NCBI GenBank assembly: GCA_011391855.1
Contig: JAABPT010000204.1
Location: 1 to 21,035 of the forward strand
Reading direction: 5' to 3'
Length of the DNA: 21,035 nucleotides
DNA from: Burkholderiales bacterium
Lineage (GTDB): Bacteria; Pseudomonadota; Gammaproteobacteria; Burkholderiales; Burkholderiaceae_C
The notes under the pieces were generated by a model. It searched no databases. It was given only the letters and a program-made list of their open reading frames with translations, and was not told where the DNA came from. A program made the translations under genes and the position numbers. This document shows positions 1 to 7,946 of this stretch, one piece after another. Every line of letters starts with the position of its first letter. The stretch's first letter is position 1.

Positions 1-123
1 GCCTGGTCGCGCGCCAGCGGCGGGCGGGGCCTGTTCCTGATGGCCGAGAAGCGGCTGGACGGGTTGGACCTGACGGCGCAACTGCAGCGCGTGGTGGCTT
101 TGCCAGCGGGGGCCGCGGTTTGA
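1..123 (+). CDS. C-terminal fragment of an unrecognised protein
   Basis: The first frame is open from the window edge to a TGA at 121-123 and gives 40 residues of a C-terminus (ending LPAGAAV). The rest of the gene lies outside the window. The stop codon overlaps the TTG start of the next gene in a TTGA arrangement, so the two are probably co-transcribed and translationally coupled. The fragment contains a basic stretch (MAEKRLDG) and a hydrophobic helix-like end, but no motif I can assign to a family. I claim a real gene only because the frame is open, has high-GC third positions like its neighbours, and ends at the next gene's start. Confidence 0.5.
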   Translation, partial: AWSRASGGRGLFLMAEKRLDGLDLTAQLQRVVALPAGAAV

Positions 124-1199
124 CGGCAGGCGTCGGCGAATTGGCGCAGCGCCTGCTCGAATCGGTGCGGGCGCAGGACTTCGGCAACACGCCCGATGGC
201 TGGCGCGGCGGGGCGGCGGTGGAGGCCTTTCCGAGCATCGACCTGGCCGTGGCGGACTTCGCCCACGCCGACGGTCCGCGCTGGGCCAATGTGCTGTTCT
301 CGCGCGAATTCCCGCAAGGGTGGGTGGCCGAGATCGGCAGCGATGCCGGCGCGGTGCGCAACATCGGCTTCGACGCCGACTTGCAGAACGCCCGGCATGA
401 ATCCGTGGCCTGGCTGCCGGGCGCGGACTGGTCGCGACCGGACTGGACGCCGATCGACGCGGCGCGTGTGGCGGCGCCACAGCGCTTCGTCGCGCCCTAC
501 CCGGCCTCGCTGCTCAAGCTGATGATCGCCGTGGGCGTGGGCCTGGCCGTGGACCGCGGCCTGTGCCCCTGGCCCGCCGCGCTGGAGCCGATGATCACGG
601 TCAGCGACAACGACGCCACCGACGACTGCGTGGCGCTGCTGCACCGCGTGGGGCTGCTGTTGCCGGCCCGCGGCAACGCCCTGAACGCCATCTTCGCCGC
701 CTGGGGCCTGGGCACCTTGAAGGTCAACGACACCACGCCGCGCGGCGGCTGGCGCAATGCCGACGGCGCGGGGGTGGGCCACATCCACATGACGGCCTGG
801 GACACCGCGCGCCTGCTCTGGCTGCTGGACCCGCAAGCCCCGCCCCCGCCCTGGCTGCCGGCGGCCACGCCCACGCTGCTGCCAGCCACGCGCGACCGCC
901 TGCTCGCCTTGCTGGCGCGGCAGGAACTCGGCGAAGTGCTCTCCAGCGGCCGCCTGCGCGGCCTGCCGGGCTGGGTTCCCGGCCTGCCCGACGCACCGGC
1001 CTTCGCGCACAAGACCGGCAGCACCGACAACTATGCGTCCGACGCCGGCATCGTGATGGGCGGGGGGCGGCACTATGCCGTGGCGGTGCTCACCGGCCTG
1101 GGACGGCGTTACGCGCCACACGAGCGCTGTGCCACGACCTGGCGGCTGCCGGCGCTGGGCGCGGCGATCGACGCGATGCTGGCGCCTGCGCCGGCCTGA
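120..1199 (+). CDS. Serine hydrolase of the beta-lactamase / penicillin-binding fold (class A-like)
   Basis: This 359-residue protein carries the three active-site motifs of class A beta-lactamase-type enzymes in the right order: S-L-L-K at 130-133 (nucleophilic Ser130, Lys133), S-D-N at 162-164 and K-T-G-S-T at 298-302. The family acylates its serine with a beta-lactam or a peptide-like amide or ester. The protein is longer than a classical class A enzyme (about 290 aa): about 125 residues precede the SxxK motif, and I see no signal peptide there. It may therefore act in the cytoplasm and need not be a resistance enzyme. I cannot place a clear omega-loop E-x-x-L-N. The TTG start is chosen because it overlaps the previous stop codon (TTGA); the next in-frame TTG or GTG codons lie 7-15 codons downstream. 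Exact substrate unknown. Confidence 0.8.
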   Translation: MTAGVGELAQRLLESVRAQDFGNTPDGWRGGAAVEAFPSIDLAVADFAHADGPRWANVLFSREFPQGWVAEIGSDAGAVRNIGFDADLQNARHESVAWLPGADWSRPDWTPIDAARVAAPQRFVAPYPASLLKLMIAVGVGLAVDRGLCPWPAALEPMITVSDNDATDDCVALLHRVGLLLPARGNALNAIFAAWGLGTLKVNDTTPRGGWRNADGAGVGHIHMTAWDTARLLWLLDPQAPPPPWLPAATPTLLPATRDRLLALLARQELGEVLSSGRLRGLPGWVPGLPDAPAFAHKTGSTDNYASDAGIVMGGGRHYAVAVLTGLGRRYAPHERCATTWRLPALGAAIDAMLAPAPA

Positions 1200-1261
1200 G
1201 CTGCGGCGGTCCCAAGCTCGGCGGCGCCAAGGACACGGTGCCGCGGGCGCACCGCTGCGCG

Positions 1262-1267
1262 GACAAT
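1262..1267 (+). promoter_or_regulatory. Possible -10 element of the purC promoter
   Basis: GACAAT lies 31 bases before the purC ATG in the 99-bp gap after the hydrolase gene. It matches the 3' part of a sigma-70 -10 box. I see no convincing -35 at 17 bp, so this is a weak call based on position and on similar ACAAT elements before other genes here (11459, 18931, 19522). Confidence 0.3.
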
Positions 1268-1298
1268 AGTCGGGTCGTCTTTCACACCCTTTCCGCCC

Positions 1299-2222
1299 AT
1301 GACCGCACCCTCGCCCCGCCTAGCGGCCCTCGGCCCCGCCGTCCAGCAGACCCGGCTGCATTCCCTGCCGCTCATCGCGCGCGGCAAGGTGCGTGACCTC
1401 TACGCCGTGGGCGCTGACCGCATGCTCATGGTGGCCAGCGACCGGCTGAGTGCCTTCGACGTGGTGATGAAGGCGCCCGTGCCGGGCAAGGGCCGGCTGC
1501 TCACGCAGATGGCGTTGTTCTGGTTCGACGAATTGCGCGCCATCGTGTCCAACCACCTGAGCGGTGACGCACCCGAAAGCGTGGTCGCGCCCGACGAGGT
1601 GGCGCAGGTGGCTGGCCGTTCGATGCTGGTGCGACGCCTAAAGCCGCTGCCCTGCGAAGCCGTGGTGCGCGGCTACGTGGCGGGCTCGGGCTGGAAGGAA
1701 TATGCGAAGCAGGGCACCGTCTGCGGCATGCCGTTGCCGGCGGGCCTGGCCATGACCACACCGCTGCCGGAACCCATCTTCACCCCCGCCACCAAGGCCG
1801 CCGTGGGCGACCACGACGAGAACATCTCGTTCGATGCGCTGTCTGCGCTGATCGGGCCGGAGCGCGCCGCCGAGCTGCGTGACACCGCCATCCGCCTGTA
1901 CCGCGCCGCCTGCGCCTATGCGTTGCCCCGCGGCATCGTCATTGCCGACACCAAATTCGAATTCGGTCTCGACGAAGCCGGCCGGCTGACGCTGATGGAC
2001 GAGGTGCTGACGCCCGACTCTTCGCGCTTCTGGCTCGCCGACGCGCTGCACGAAGGGCGCATCGACGCGCTGGACAAGCAGCCGCTGCGCGACTGGCTGG
2101 CCTCCACGGGCGTCACCGGCGGGCCCGAGCAGGCCGCGCTGGACCTGCCCGAGGACGTGATCCTGGGCGTGCACGAGCGTTATGCGCGGGCCTACGAAAT
2201 GCTGTGCGGGGGCGACGAATGA
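1299..2222 (+). CDS. purC: SAICAR synthase (phosphoribosylaminoimidazole-succinocarboxamide synthase)
   Basis: The enzyme joins CAIR and aspartate using ATP to make SAICAR, a cytoplasmic step of de novo purine synthesis. The 307-residue product has the N-terminal signature RGKVRDLY (28-35) followed by VASDRLSAFD (45-54). It then has YVAGSGWKEY in the mid-region, the ADTKFEFG segment and LMDEVLTPDSSRFW near residues 235-250, all hallmark SAICAR synthase motifs that bind ATP, Mg and CAIR. The length fits the longer PurC form (about 300 aa, like yeast Ade1) rather than the 237-aa E. coli form. The ATG at 1299 is the first good start and keeps the conserved N-terminus. Its stop overlaps the next gene by 4 bp (ATGA at 2219-2222), implying translational coupling. 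A promoter probably lies in the 99-bp gap upstream. Confidence 0.96.
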   Translation: MTAPSPRLAALGPAVQQTRLHSLPLIARGKVRDLYAVGADRMLMVASDRLSAFDVVMKAPVPGKGRLLTQMALFWFDELRAIVSNHLSGDAPESVVAPDEVAQVAGRSMLVRRLKPLPCEAVVRGYVAGSGWKEYAKQGTVCGMPLPAGLAMTTPLPEPIFTPATKAAVGDHDENISFDALSALIGPERAAELRDTAIRLYRAACAYALPRGIVIADTKFEFGLDEAGRLTLMDEVLTPDSSRFWLADALHEGRIDALDKQPLRDWLASTGVTGGPEQAALDLPEDVILGVHERYARAYEMLCGGDE

Positions 2223-3199
2223 GTACCGGCGCCCTGGCCCCGCTTTCCACGCGCGGCCTGCGCGCGCACTGCTTCGCCGGCCTGGCGCCGGGGCCGCGGC
2301 TCATCGTCACCGGTGCAGTGCACGGCAACGAGACGGCGGGCACGAAGGGCATCCAGCGCGTGCTGGGGGAAATCGAAGCGGGCGAAATCGAGATCGTGCG
2401 CGGCCACGTCACCTTCGTGCCCGTGTGCAATCCGCTGGCCTATGCAAGCGGCCGTCGCATGGGTGACCGCAACCTCAACCGCCGGCTGCAGCCCACCGCC
2501 ACGCCGCAGGACAACGAGGATCGCATCGCCAATGTGCTGTGCCGCTGGCTGGCTGCGCACGACGTGCTGCTGGACCTGCACACCTTCCGCAGCCCGGGCC
2601 GGCCCTTCGTGATGCGCGGCCCGGCCGACAACCGCGGCGAGCTGGAGCCCTTCGCGCACGCCCAGGCCGAGGCGCGGCTGGCCGCGCATGCCGGCCCCAG
2701 CCGCGTCGTCGACGGCTGGATGGACGCCTATGCCGAAGGCGTGGCGCGCCGCCGCGCGCGCGCATTGACCCCGGGCGCGGTCAACGAGGACCCGAGCTAC
2801 GGCGTGGGTACCACCGAATACATGCGCAGCCAGGGTGGCTATGGCATCACGCTCGAATGCGGCCAGCACGACGACCCCGCGGCGCCCGACGTGGCGGCCC
2901 ACGCCGTGCGCCAGACGTTGGCGCTGCTGGGCCTGGCCGAAGGGCCGCTGGCACCGCCGGCGCAGCGCTTCGAATGCCTGGCGCTGGCCGAGGTGGTGGA
3001 CCGTCACGCCGAAGGCGACCGCTTCGCCAAGGGCTGGGCCAGCTTCGACGCGCTGGCCGAAGGCGAGCTGATCGCCCTGCGCGCCGACGGCAGCGAAGTG
3101 CGCGCACCGCAGTCCGGCTATATCGTCTTTCCCGACCACGGCGCGCTGCCGGGGCACGAGTGGTTCTACCTGGCGCAGGCGAGCACGCAGCCGCTGTGA
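2219..3199 (+). CDS. Succinylglutamate desuccinylase / aspartoacylase family zinc hydrolase
   Basis: This 326-residue protein belongs to the AstE/AspA branch of the M14 zinc carboxypeptidase superfamily, which removes acyl groups from amino-acid derivatives. Visible motifs are the zinc-binding H-G-N-E (His35, Glu38), the substrate-arginine segment DRNLNR (83-88), D-L-H-T (His121, third zinc ligand) and LECGQ with the probable general base Glu213. A C-terminal domain from about residue 240 (SGYIVFPDHG) resembles the small beta-barrel found in this family. I see no signal peptide, so it is likely cytoplasmic. The start at 2219 is preferred over an in-frame ATG at 2204 because it forms an ATGA overlap with the purC stop. 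No arginine-succinyltransferase pathway (ast) genes are nearby, so the true substrate is open: N-acetylaspartate-like, succinylglutamate-like or another acyl-amino acid. Confidence 0.85.
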   Translation: MSTGALAPLSTRGLRAHCFAGLAPGPRLIVTGAVHGNETAGTKGIQRVLGEIEAGEIEIVRGHVTFVPVCNPLAYASGRRMGDRNLNRRLQPTATPQDNEDRIANVLCRWLAAHDVLLDLHTFRSPGRPFVMRGPADNRGELEPFAHAQAEARLAAHAGPSRVVDGWMDAYAEGVARRRARALTPGAVNEDPSYGVGTTEYMRSQGGYGITLECGQHDDPAAPDVAAHAVRQTLALLGLAEGPLAPPAQRFECLALAEVVDRHAEGDRFAKGWASFDALAEGELIALRADGSEVRAPQSGYIVFPDHGALPGHEWFYLAQASTQPL

Positions 3200-3228
3200 A
3201 CCACGGCGCGCAGCGCCGCCCATTGAAA

Positions 3229-3256
3229 AAGGGGTGCGACTCGCGTCGCACCCCTT
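3229..3256 (-). terminator. Intrinsic terminator between convergent genes
   Basis: A perfect 12-bp inverted repeat (AAGGGGTGCGAC at 3229-3240 and its complement at 3245-3256) encloses a 4-base loop. Read on the minus strand the stem is followed by a run of five T (the A-run at 3226-3230), so it fits a rho-independent terminator for the phasin-like gene that ends at 3284. On the plus strand it follows the deacylase stop by 29 bp but lacks a good T-run, so it may work mainly in one direction. Confidence 0.85.
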
Positions 3257-3283
3257 CATTGCTGCCTGAAACCGGCTGGGCGT

Positions 3284-4012
3284 TCAGGCCGCTGCGGCGG
3301 CGCGCTTGGCGCGCACCGGGGTCTTGCGCGGCGCCTTGACGGCGCGCTTGGCAGCCGTCTCGACGGCCGCTGCAGCCTGGACCACGGCCGCTTCGGTCTT
3401 GCGGCTGACGCGGGCCGCCGTCTTGCGCGGCGCCGCAGCGGCGGCACGCACCGTCTTCACGACTTCACGCTGGGTCTGCACGGCCTTGCGCTGCGTGCGC
3501 TTGACCTGACGCTTGGCACCCGCCGTGGCCTCTTCGGCCACCTTCTTGATGCTCTTGCCGCGGGCCACGCTGGACAGCGTCTTGGCGCCTTCGTTGAGCT
3601 TCTTCGACACCGCCAACGCCACCTTGGCCGTGGGCATGCTCAGGCGGGCCGCCGCCTGCAGGCCATTGGCCAGGATGGGCGTTTCCACGCCAGCGGCGAA
3701 GTCGGCGATGCGATGCACCTGCCGGGCGGCGCCGTCGGAACCGATGTCGACGGCCTTCTCGGCCAGCTCGGAGACTTCGTCGATGCGCTTGACGGTGAAT
3801 TCGCTGACGCGGCCACGCACCTTCTTCATCGTCTGGGTCAGGCGCGGCACGAATTCGCTGGTGCGCGGGTCGACGCGGGTATCCAGGCTTTCGTTGACGG
3901 CGTCGATCAGGCGCTCGGTGCCGGTGCGGTAAGCGCGCGCGGCCAGATTGCCGGCGTGCCGGTAATTTTCGATGGTGGCCAGGGTGACGCTGCTGAGGGT
4001 CTGGATGGTCAT
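3284..4012 (-). CDS. Phasin-like protein with a histone H1/AlgP-like Lys-Ala-rich tail
   Basis: The product is 242 residues. Residues 1-150 look like amphipathic helices (NYRHAGNLAARAYRTGTERL, then VSEFTVKRIDEVSELAEKAV), like phasin-type granule- or surface-binding proteins. Residues 155-242 are very rich in Lys, Arg and Ala, with KAPRKTPVRAKRAAAA at the end, like the DNA-binding tails of bacterial histone H1-like proteins (AlgP, HctA). There is no Cys, signal peptide or catalytic motif. The start at 4012 is chosen because a GGAG Shine-Dalgarno (4019-4022, minus strand) lies 6 bases before the ATG. An upstream in-frame ATG at 4096 would add 28 residues of unlikely sequence. A strong terminator follows the gene. 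A phasin that links storage granules to the nucleoid is one possibility, as is a nucleoid protein; neither is shown by sequence alone. Confidence 0.7.
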   Translation of the reverse strand: MTIQTLSSVTLATIENYRHAGNLAARAYRTGTERLIDAVNESLDTRVDPRTSEFVPRLTQTMKKVRGRVSEFTVKRIDEVSELAEKAVDIGSDGAARQVHRIADFAAGVETPILANGLQAAARLSMPTAKVALAVSKKLNEGAKTLSSVARGKSIKKVAEEATAGAKRQVKRTQRKAVQTQREVVKTVRAAAAAPRKTAARVSRKTEAAVVQAAAAVETAAKRAVKAPRKTPVRAKRAAAAA

Positions 4013-4244
4013 ATATTTCTCCGTGGGTTGCTGTATTCGGGGCTGGGGACTTGGGCCTCGTACTGCACAGCAGCGTTGAGGTTCCAGTCCTGCCACAGAA
4101 CGAAGTTTCGACCCGCGGCCCTAGGGAGCGACACCCAATGGCGCCGGAAATGCCTAGGGTGTGCACTCAAAAACCGGCCCCTGCACGTGGCTGCAGTGGC
4201 TGCAGCAAGGCCGCAGCAATGACGGCAACGGCGGCAACGCGGCT
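4013..4244. other. Intergenic region upstream of the phasin-like gene
   Basis: 232 bp lie between the protease stop (minus strand) and the phasin-like start. The region is less GC-rich near 4013-4050 and should hold the promoter of the phasin-like gene, but I cannot point to a convincing -35/-10 pair. It contains two CCTAGG palindromes (within 4120-4130 and 4152-4160), and GTGGCTGCA appears twice in near-tandem (about 4187-4204). I see no gene in it. Confidence 0.5.
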
Positions 4245-7200
4245 CTACGGGCGCGGCGGCAACGGCCCGGGCGCCAAGCGCGGCCGCGGGCCGAAGTCCG
4301 GCCTGGCCACCCCCTCGCGCGCCACCGCCTGCAGGGCCTCGGCCAGCGCCGCGGCGAGCTGCCGATCGCGCTGTGGCGCATTGAAGGCGTCGTGCTGCGG
4401 CGCGTTGTCCACCACCACCTGCGGGTCGGTGCCGCAGTTCTCCACACCCCAGCCCACGTCCTTGAACCAGAAGGAATATTCGGGTTGCGTGACCTCGGTG
4501 CCGTCGACGAGCGCATGGCGCGGCCAGATGCCGATAACGCCGCCCCAGGTGCGCTGGCCCACCAGAGTGCCGATGCCCATGAGCTTGAAACCGTGCGAGA
4601 AGATGTCGCCGTCGCTGCCCGCATGTTCGTTCGTGAGCGCCACCACCGGGCCGGCGGGCGCTTCGTCGGGGTAGCTGGCGGGCTGTCCCCAGCGCATCTG
4701 GTTCCAGGCGATGCGCTTGCGCGCCACCTTCTCCAGCAGCAGTTCGGAGACATGGCCGCCGCGGTTGTAGCGCACGTCGACGATGAGCGCGTCGTGGTCG
4801 CATTCGGTGGCGAAATAGCGGTGGAATTCGGCGAAGCCGGCCGACATCATGTCGGGCAGGTGGAAGTAACCCACGCGGCCGCCGCTGGCCTGGTGCACCC
4901 AGGCGCGGTTGGCTTCCACCCAGGCGCGGTAGCGCGCCGGGGTCTCGTCGGCCAGCAGCGTGACCATCACTTCGCGCCGCGCGCCTTCGGCCGTGGCCAG
5001 CGTCAGCGCCACCTTGGCGCCGGCCTGGTGCACCAGCAGCGACTGCGGCGGTTGCCCTGCAGGCAACGCCTGGCCGCCCACGGCCACGATGCGTTCGCCC
5101 GGCCGCGCCGCCACGCCCACCGCATTCAGCGGTGAATCGGCCGTGGCGTCCCAGGGGTCGCCCTGCACGGTGGCGGCGATCTCCCAGCCGCCTTCGGCCG
5201 GGCGCAAATCGGCGGCCAGGTGGCCCAGCGGCACGGCCGGCGGCTTGCGGTGGTCGCCCCCCATCTCGTAGGCGTGCGAGGTGCCCAGCTCGCCTTGCAG
5301 TTCCCACACCAGGTCGGAAAATTCACCGCGCGTGGCCACGCGCGGCAGCAGCGGCGCGTAGCGCTGGAACATGGCTGGCCAGTCCACGCCCGACATGTCT
5401 TCCACCCAGAAATGGTCGCGCTGCAGCCGCCACACCTCACGCAGCATCTGCGCCCATTCCTGCGCCGGCTCCACCGCCAGGCGCACGCGTGCCAGGTCGA
5501 TGTGGCCGCTCTTGCGCGAGGGCTTGGCGTCGCCGGGTTCGGCCTTGTCGTCGGGCGGCTTCGTGGCGTCGATGGCGCGCAGCTTGTTGCCGGTGCGCAC
5601 CAGCAGCGTGTGGCCGTCGGCCGCGAGCCTGAAGCTGTCGGCCTGCGGCAGCAGGGTCTTGGCCGCTCCAGTGGCGAAGTCGAAGACCTCCAGCGTGCCG
5701 GGTGTGTCCTTGTGGCCGCCGCGGCCATGCGCACCGGCGATCGGCAGCGTGTTCCAGACCACCTTGCCGTCGGCCACGCCGGCGATCTGGCCGAAGCGGC
5801 CCTCGGCCACCGGGAAAGCGGCGATGCGGCGCGCCAGGCCCACGGGTTCGATGGGCGGCAGCACGGTTGCGGCCGCGTCCTTGCGCTCGTCGGCGCCCGG
5901 CGTCTTCTTCATGCCCTTAGGCGCCGGCTCGAAGGGCGGCGGCCCGCCGGCCTGCAGCGCAATCAGGTAAGGCCGCGCCGCACGCGGAAAACTCAGCTCG
6001 AACTGCACCGCGTCGTACACCGGGTCGTAGGTGCGCAGCGAGAGGAAGTAGAGGTATTTGCCCTCGGGGTCGAAGGCCGGTGCGTAGTCGCGGAATTCGG
6101 GCTGGGTGGCCAGCAGCGGGCGGCCGGTGCCGGTGGCCGTGACCGCGCACAGTTTGATCGCCGTGTGGCGCGTGCTGGTGGCATAGGTGTAGGCCAGCCA
6201 GCCGCCGCAAGGCGACCACACCGGGTCTTCGATGCGTGCGTGCTCGCTGTGGTCGACCAGGCTCAGCCCGCCGGTGTCGACGTCGCCCACCCAGAGCTGG
6301 TTGCGGTGGTTGGCGATGGCCACCTGGCGCCCTTGCGGCGCAGCGCGCAGCGCGGTCAGGCGGCCCAGATCCCAGGGCAGTTCGCGCACGGTGCCGCCGC
6401 CGTGCACCTCCACGCGCTCTTCGCCGCTGGCGTCGCTGGCCGCCACCAGGGTCTGCCCGTCGGCCAGCCACTGGCCCAGTCGGCGGCGCGCCGGCCCGCT
6501 GCCGTGGCGGTGAACCGCGCCTTCCCACAGCGCCATGGTGAAGATCTGTCCGCGCGCTTCCAGCGCCAGGCTGTGTCCTTCGGGGTGCAACTGCACGCCG
6601 TGCAGGTGCTCGGCCACCGGCACGAAGCGGCGCGCGGCCTGGGTGCGGGCGCTGGGCACGTCGATCTCGAGCCGCTCGCTGCGGTCCTTCGCCGGGTTGA
6701 ACAGCCACAGCTCGGCGCCGCACTGGTAGACGATGCGTTCGCCGTCGCTGGCGGCATGGCGGGCGTAGAAGTCGGCGTGGTCGGTGTGGCGGCGCAGTGC
6801 GCTGCCGTCGGGGGCGCAGGAATAGAGGTTGCCCACGCCTTCGAAGTCGCTCAGGAACCAGACGCGGTCGTCCAGCCACATCGGCGAAGTGATATTGCCC
6901 TGCAGTTCACTCATGCGGCGGAAGTCGCCGCTGCCGGCGGCGCTGACCCACAGGTGCCCGGCGGTGCCGCCGCGGTAACGCTTCCAGCGCGCCGGGTCGG
7001 CGGTATTGCGGCCGATGACGCGCGCGCCGTCGGGGCCGAAGGCGAGGTGGTTGACCTGCCCCAGCGGCAGCCGTTCGGGCGCGCCGCCCTCGGGCGCCAC
7101 GGTCCAGGCGTGCCAGTTGCGAAAGAACGGCTGGCCGTGGTTGCTGCAGAAGAGGATGCGGCCCTCGGGTGTCCAGCCGCGCACCGCCAGTTCGCTGCCC

Positions 7201-7466
7201 AGCCAGGTGAGGCGCCGTGCCGCGCCGCCGGCGGCGGGCATCAGCCAGACCTCGCTGTGCTGTTCGTCGCGGCCGGCAAAGGCCAGCCAGCGGCCGCAAG
7301 GCGACAGGCAGGGCGTAGCCGGTTCGGACAGGCTGGCGGTCAGACGCAGCGCGGTGCCGCCGGCGGTGGAGACACGCCACAGGTCGTCGTCGCTGACGAA
7401 GACCACGGTGTCGCCGTGCAGCGAGGGCTGACGCAAGTAGGCGGGGGGCAGAGTGTCGGGAGTCAT
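4245..7466 (-). CDS. Tricorn-like S41 serine protease with N-terminal beta-propellers and PDZ domain
   Basis: About 1073 residues with the domain order of archaeal tricorn protease. An N-terminal series of WD40/TolB-like propeller blades runs over about residues 10-630 (repeats such as DDLWRVSTAGG and SPCGRWLAF). A helical core region follows (about 670-730), then a PDZ-like segment (LNAVGVAARPGERIVAVGG, about 780-800) and an S41 catalytic domain. Putative catalytic residues are Ser730-His731 (GTSHAYEMGG), the nucleophile Ser951 (AGSDGD) and Glu1009 (GVENCGTDP). Their spacing closely matches tricorn Ser745/His746/Ser965/Glu1023 as I recall it. There is no signal peptide, so it is probably cytoplasmic, degrading oligopeptides released by larger proteases. 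The start at 7466 (MTPDTLPPAYL) sits just before the first propeller blade; in-frame ATGs at 7508 and 7538 would only add low-quality sequence. No aminopeptidase partner gene lies next to it. Confidence 0.9.
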   Translation of the reverse strand: MTPDTLPPAYLRQPSLHGDTVVFVSDDDLWRVSTAGGTALRLTASLSEPATPCLSPCGRWLAFAGRDEQHSEVWLMPAAGGAARRLTWLGSELAVRGWTPEGRILFCSNHGQPFFRNWHAWTVAPEGGAPERLPLGQVNHLAFGPDGARVIGRNTADPARWKRYRGGTAGHLWVSAAGSGDFRRMSELQGNITSPMWLDDRVWFLSDFEGVGNLYSCAPDGSALRRHTDHADFYARHAASDGERIVYQCGAELWLFNPAKDRSERLEIDVPSARTQAARRFVPVAEHLHGVQLHPEGHSLALEARGQIFTMALWEGAVHRHGSGPARRRLGQWLADGQTLVAASDASGEERVEVHGGGTVRELPWDLGRLTALRAAPQGRQVAIANHRNQLWVGDVDTGGLSLVDHSEHARIEDPVWSPCGGWLAYTYATSTRHTAIKLCAVTATGTGRPLLATQPEFRDYAPAFDPEGKYLYFLSLRTYDPVYDAVQFELSFPRAARPYLIALQAGGPPPFEPAPKGMKKTPGADERKDAAATVLPPIEPVGLARRIAAFPVAEGRFGQIAGVADGKVVWNTLPIAGAHGRGGHKDTPGTLEVFDFATGAAKTLLPQADSFRLAADGHTLLVRTGNKLRAIDATKPPDDKAEPGDAKPSRKSGHIDLARVRLAVEPAQEWAQMLREVWRLQRDHFWVEDMSGVDWPAMFQRYAPLLPRVATRGEFSDLVWELQGELGTSHAYEMGGDHRKPPAVPLGHLAADLRPAEGGWEIAATVQGDPWDATADSPLNAVGVAARPGERIVAVGGQALPAGQPPQSLLVHQAGAKVALTLATAEGARREVMVTLLADETPARYRAWVEANRAWVHQASGGRVGYFHLPDMMSAGFAEFHRYFATECDHDALIVDVRYNRGGHVSELLLEKVARKRIAWNQMRWGQPASYPDEAPAGPVVALTNEHAGSDGDIFSHGFKLMGIGTLVGQRTWGGVIGIWPRHALVDGTEVTQPEYSFWFKDVGWGVENCGTDPQVVVDNAPQHDAFNAPQRDRQLAAALAEALQAVAREGVARPDFGPRPRLAPGPLPPRP

Positions 7467-7612
7467 GGTGTGGCCGAAGGCGGTTCCCAGGGAGCCGGAT
7501 GATCCCATGCAGGCCGTGGCCGCGGCCGGCTGCGGCACCCCCTCAAGTGGGCCTCCCTCCTTTGAAGGATGCCAGCCGCGACGGCGGCGGCGAACATCGC
7601 GGCACGCTATCG

Positions 7613-7618
7613 AAGGAG
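7613..7618 (+). promoter_or_regulatory. Strong ribosome binding site that fixes the start of the small gene
   Basis: AAGGAG lies 8 bases before the ATG at 7627. It decides the start in favour of the 84-residue form over an in-frame ATG at 7453, which would run through the divergent promoter region. The 160-bp gap 7467-7626 should also hold the promoter of the tricorn-like gene on the other strand; I see no clear box for either. Confidence 0.75.
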
Positions 7619-7626
7619 ACTGGAAT

Positions 7627-7881
7627 ATGCACTTCGACGAATGCCATGAAGGCGACTACCGCATCTTCGTGGGTGCGCTGGACGCACCACGCGGCCAGGG
7701 CTACATCGCCGCGCTCGTGGTCAGCCGCGTCTGCGGCGCCCGCGCGACGCCGCGCGAGGCCTACCGCGACGACAGCCTGGCCTGCGGCTACCGCTGGCGG
7801 TCGGCCGACGAGGCGATCGCGTATGCGATGAACCGGGCGCGGGGACTCGTTCGCACGCGGTCGCGCATGCTGACCTGCTGA
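7627..7881 (+). CDS. Small conserved-looking hypothetical protein, 84 aa
   Basis: The product begins MHFDECHEGDYRIFVGALDA and is 84 residues long, with an N-terminal acidic part and a basic C-terminus (MNRARGLVRTRSRM). It contains four cysteines (in DECHEG, VCGA, ACGY and the final LTC) but no recognisable zinc-finger spacing. The pattern of a short beta-rich N-terminus (YRIFVGAL, YIAALVVSRV) followed by a helix (SADEAIAYAMNRA) suggests a small alpha/beta domain. It has an excellent AAGGAG Shine-Dalgarno and is divergent from the protease and convergent with the amidase. I do not recognise the family and propose no function. Confidence 0.7.
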   Translation: MHFDECHEGDYRIFVGALDAPRGQGYIAALVVSRVCGARATPREAYRDDSLACGYRWRSADEAIAYAMNRARGLVRTRSRMLTC

Positions 7882-7946
7882 GAGGGTTCGCGGCCCACCC
7901 GGGCGCCAACCGGTCGCGCTGCGTCGCGCCACGCCATGCCAGTGGC

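Noticed and set aside
5220..7502. Very long open frame on the plus strand (760 codons) opposite the tricorn-like gene
   Set aside because: It is Arg/Gln/Val-rich with no recognisable domain and lies wholly antisense to a gene with clear domains; it is typical of high-GC third-position bias.
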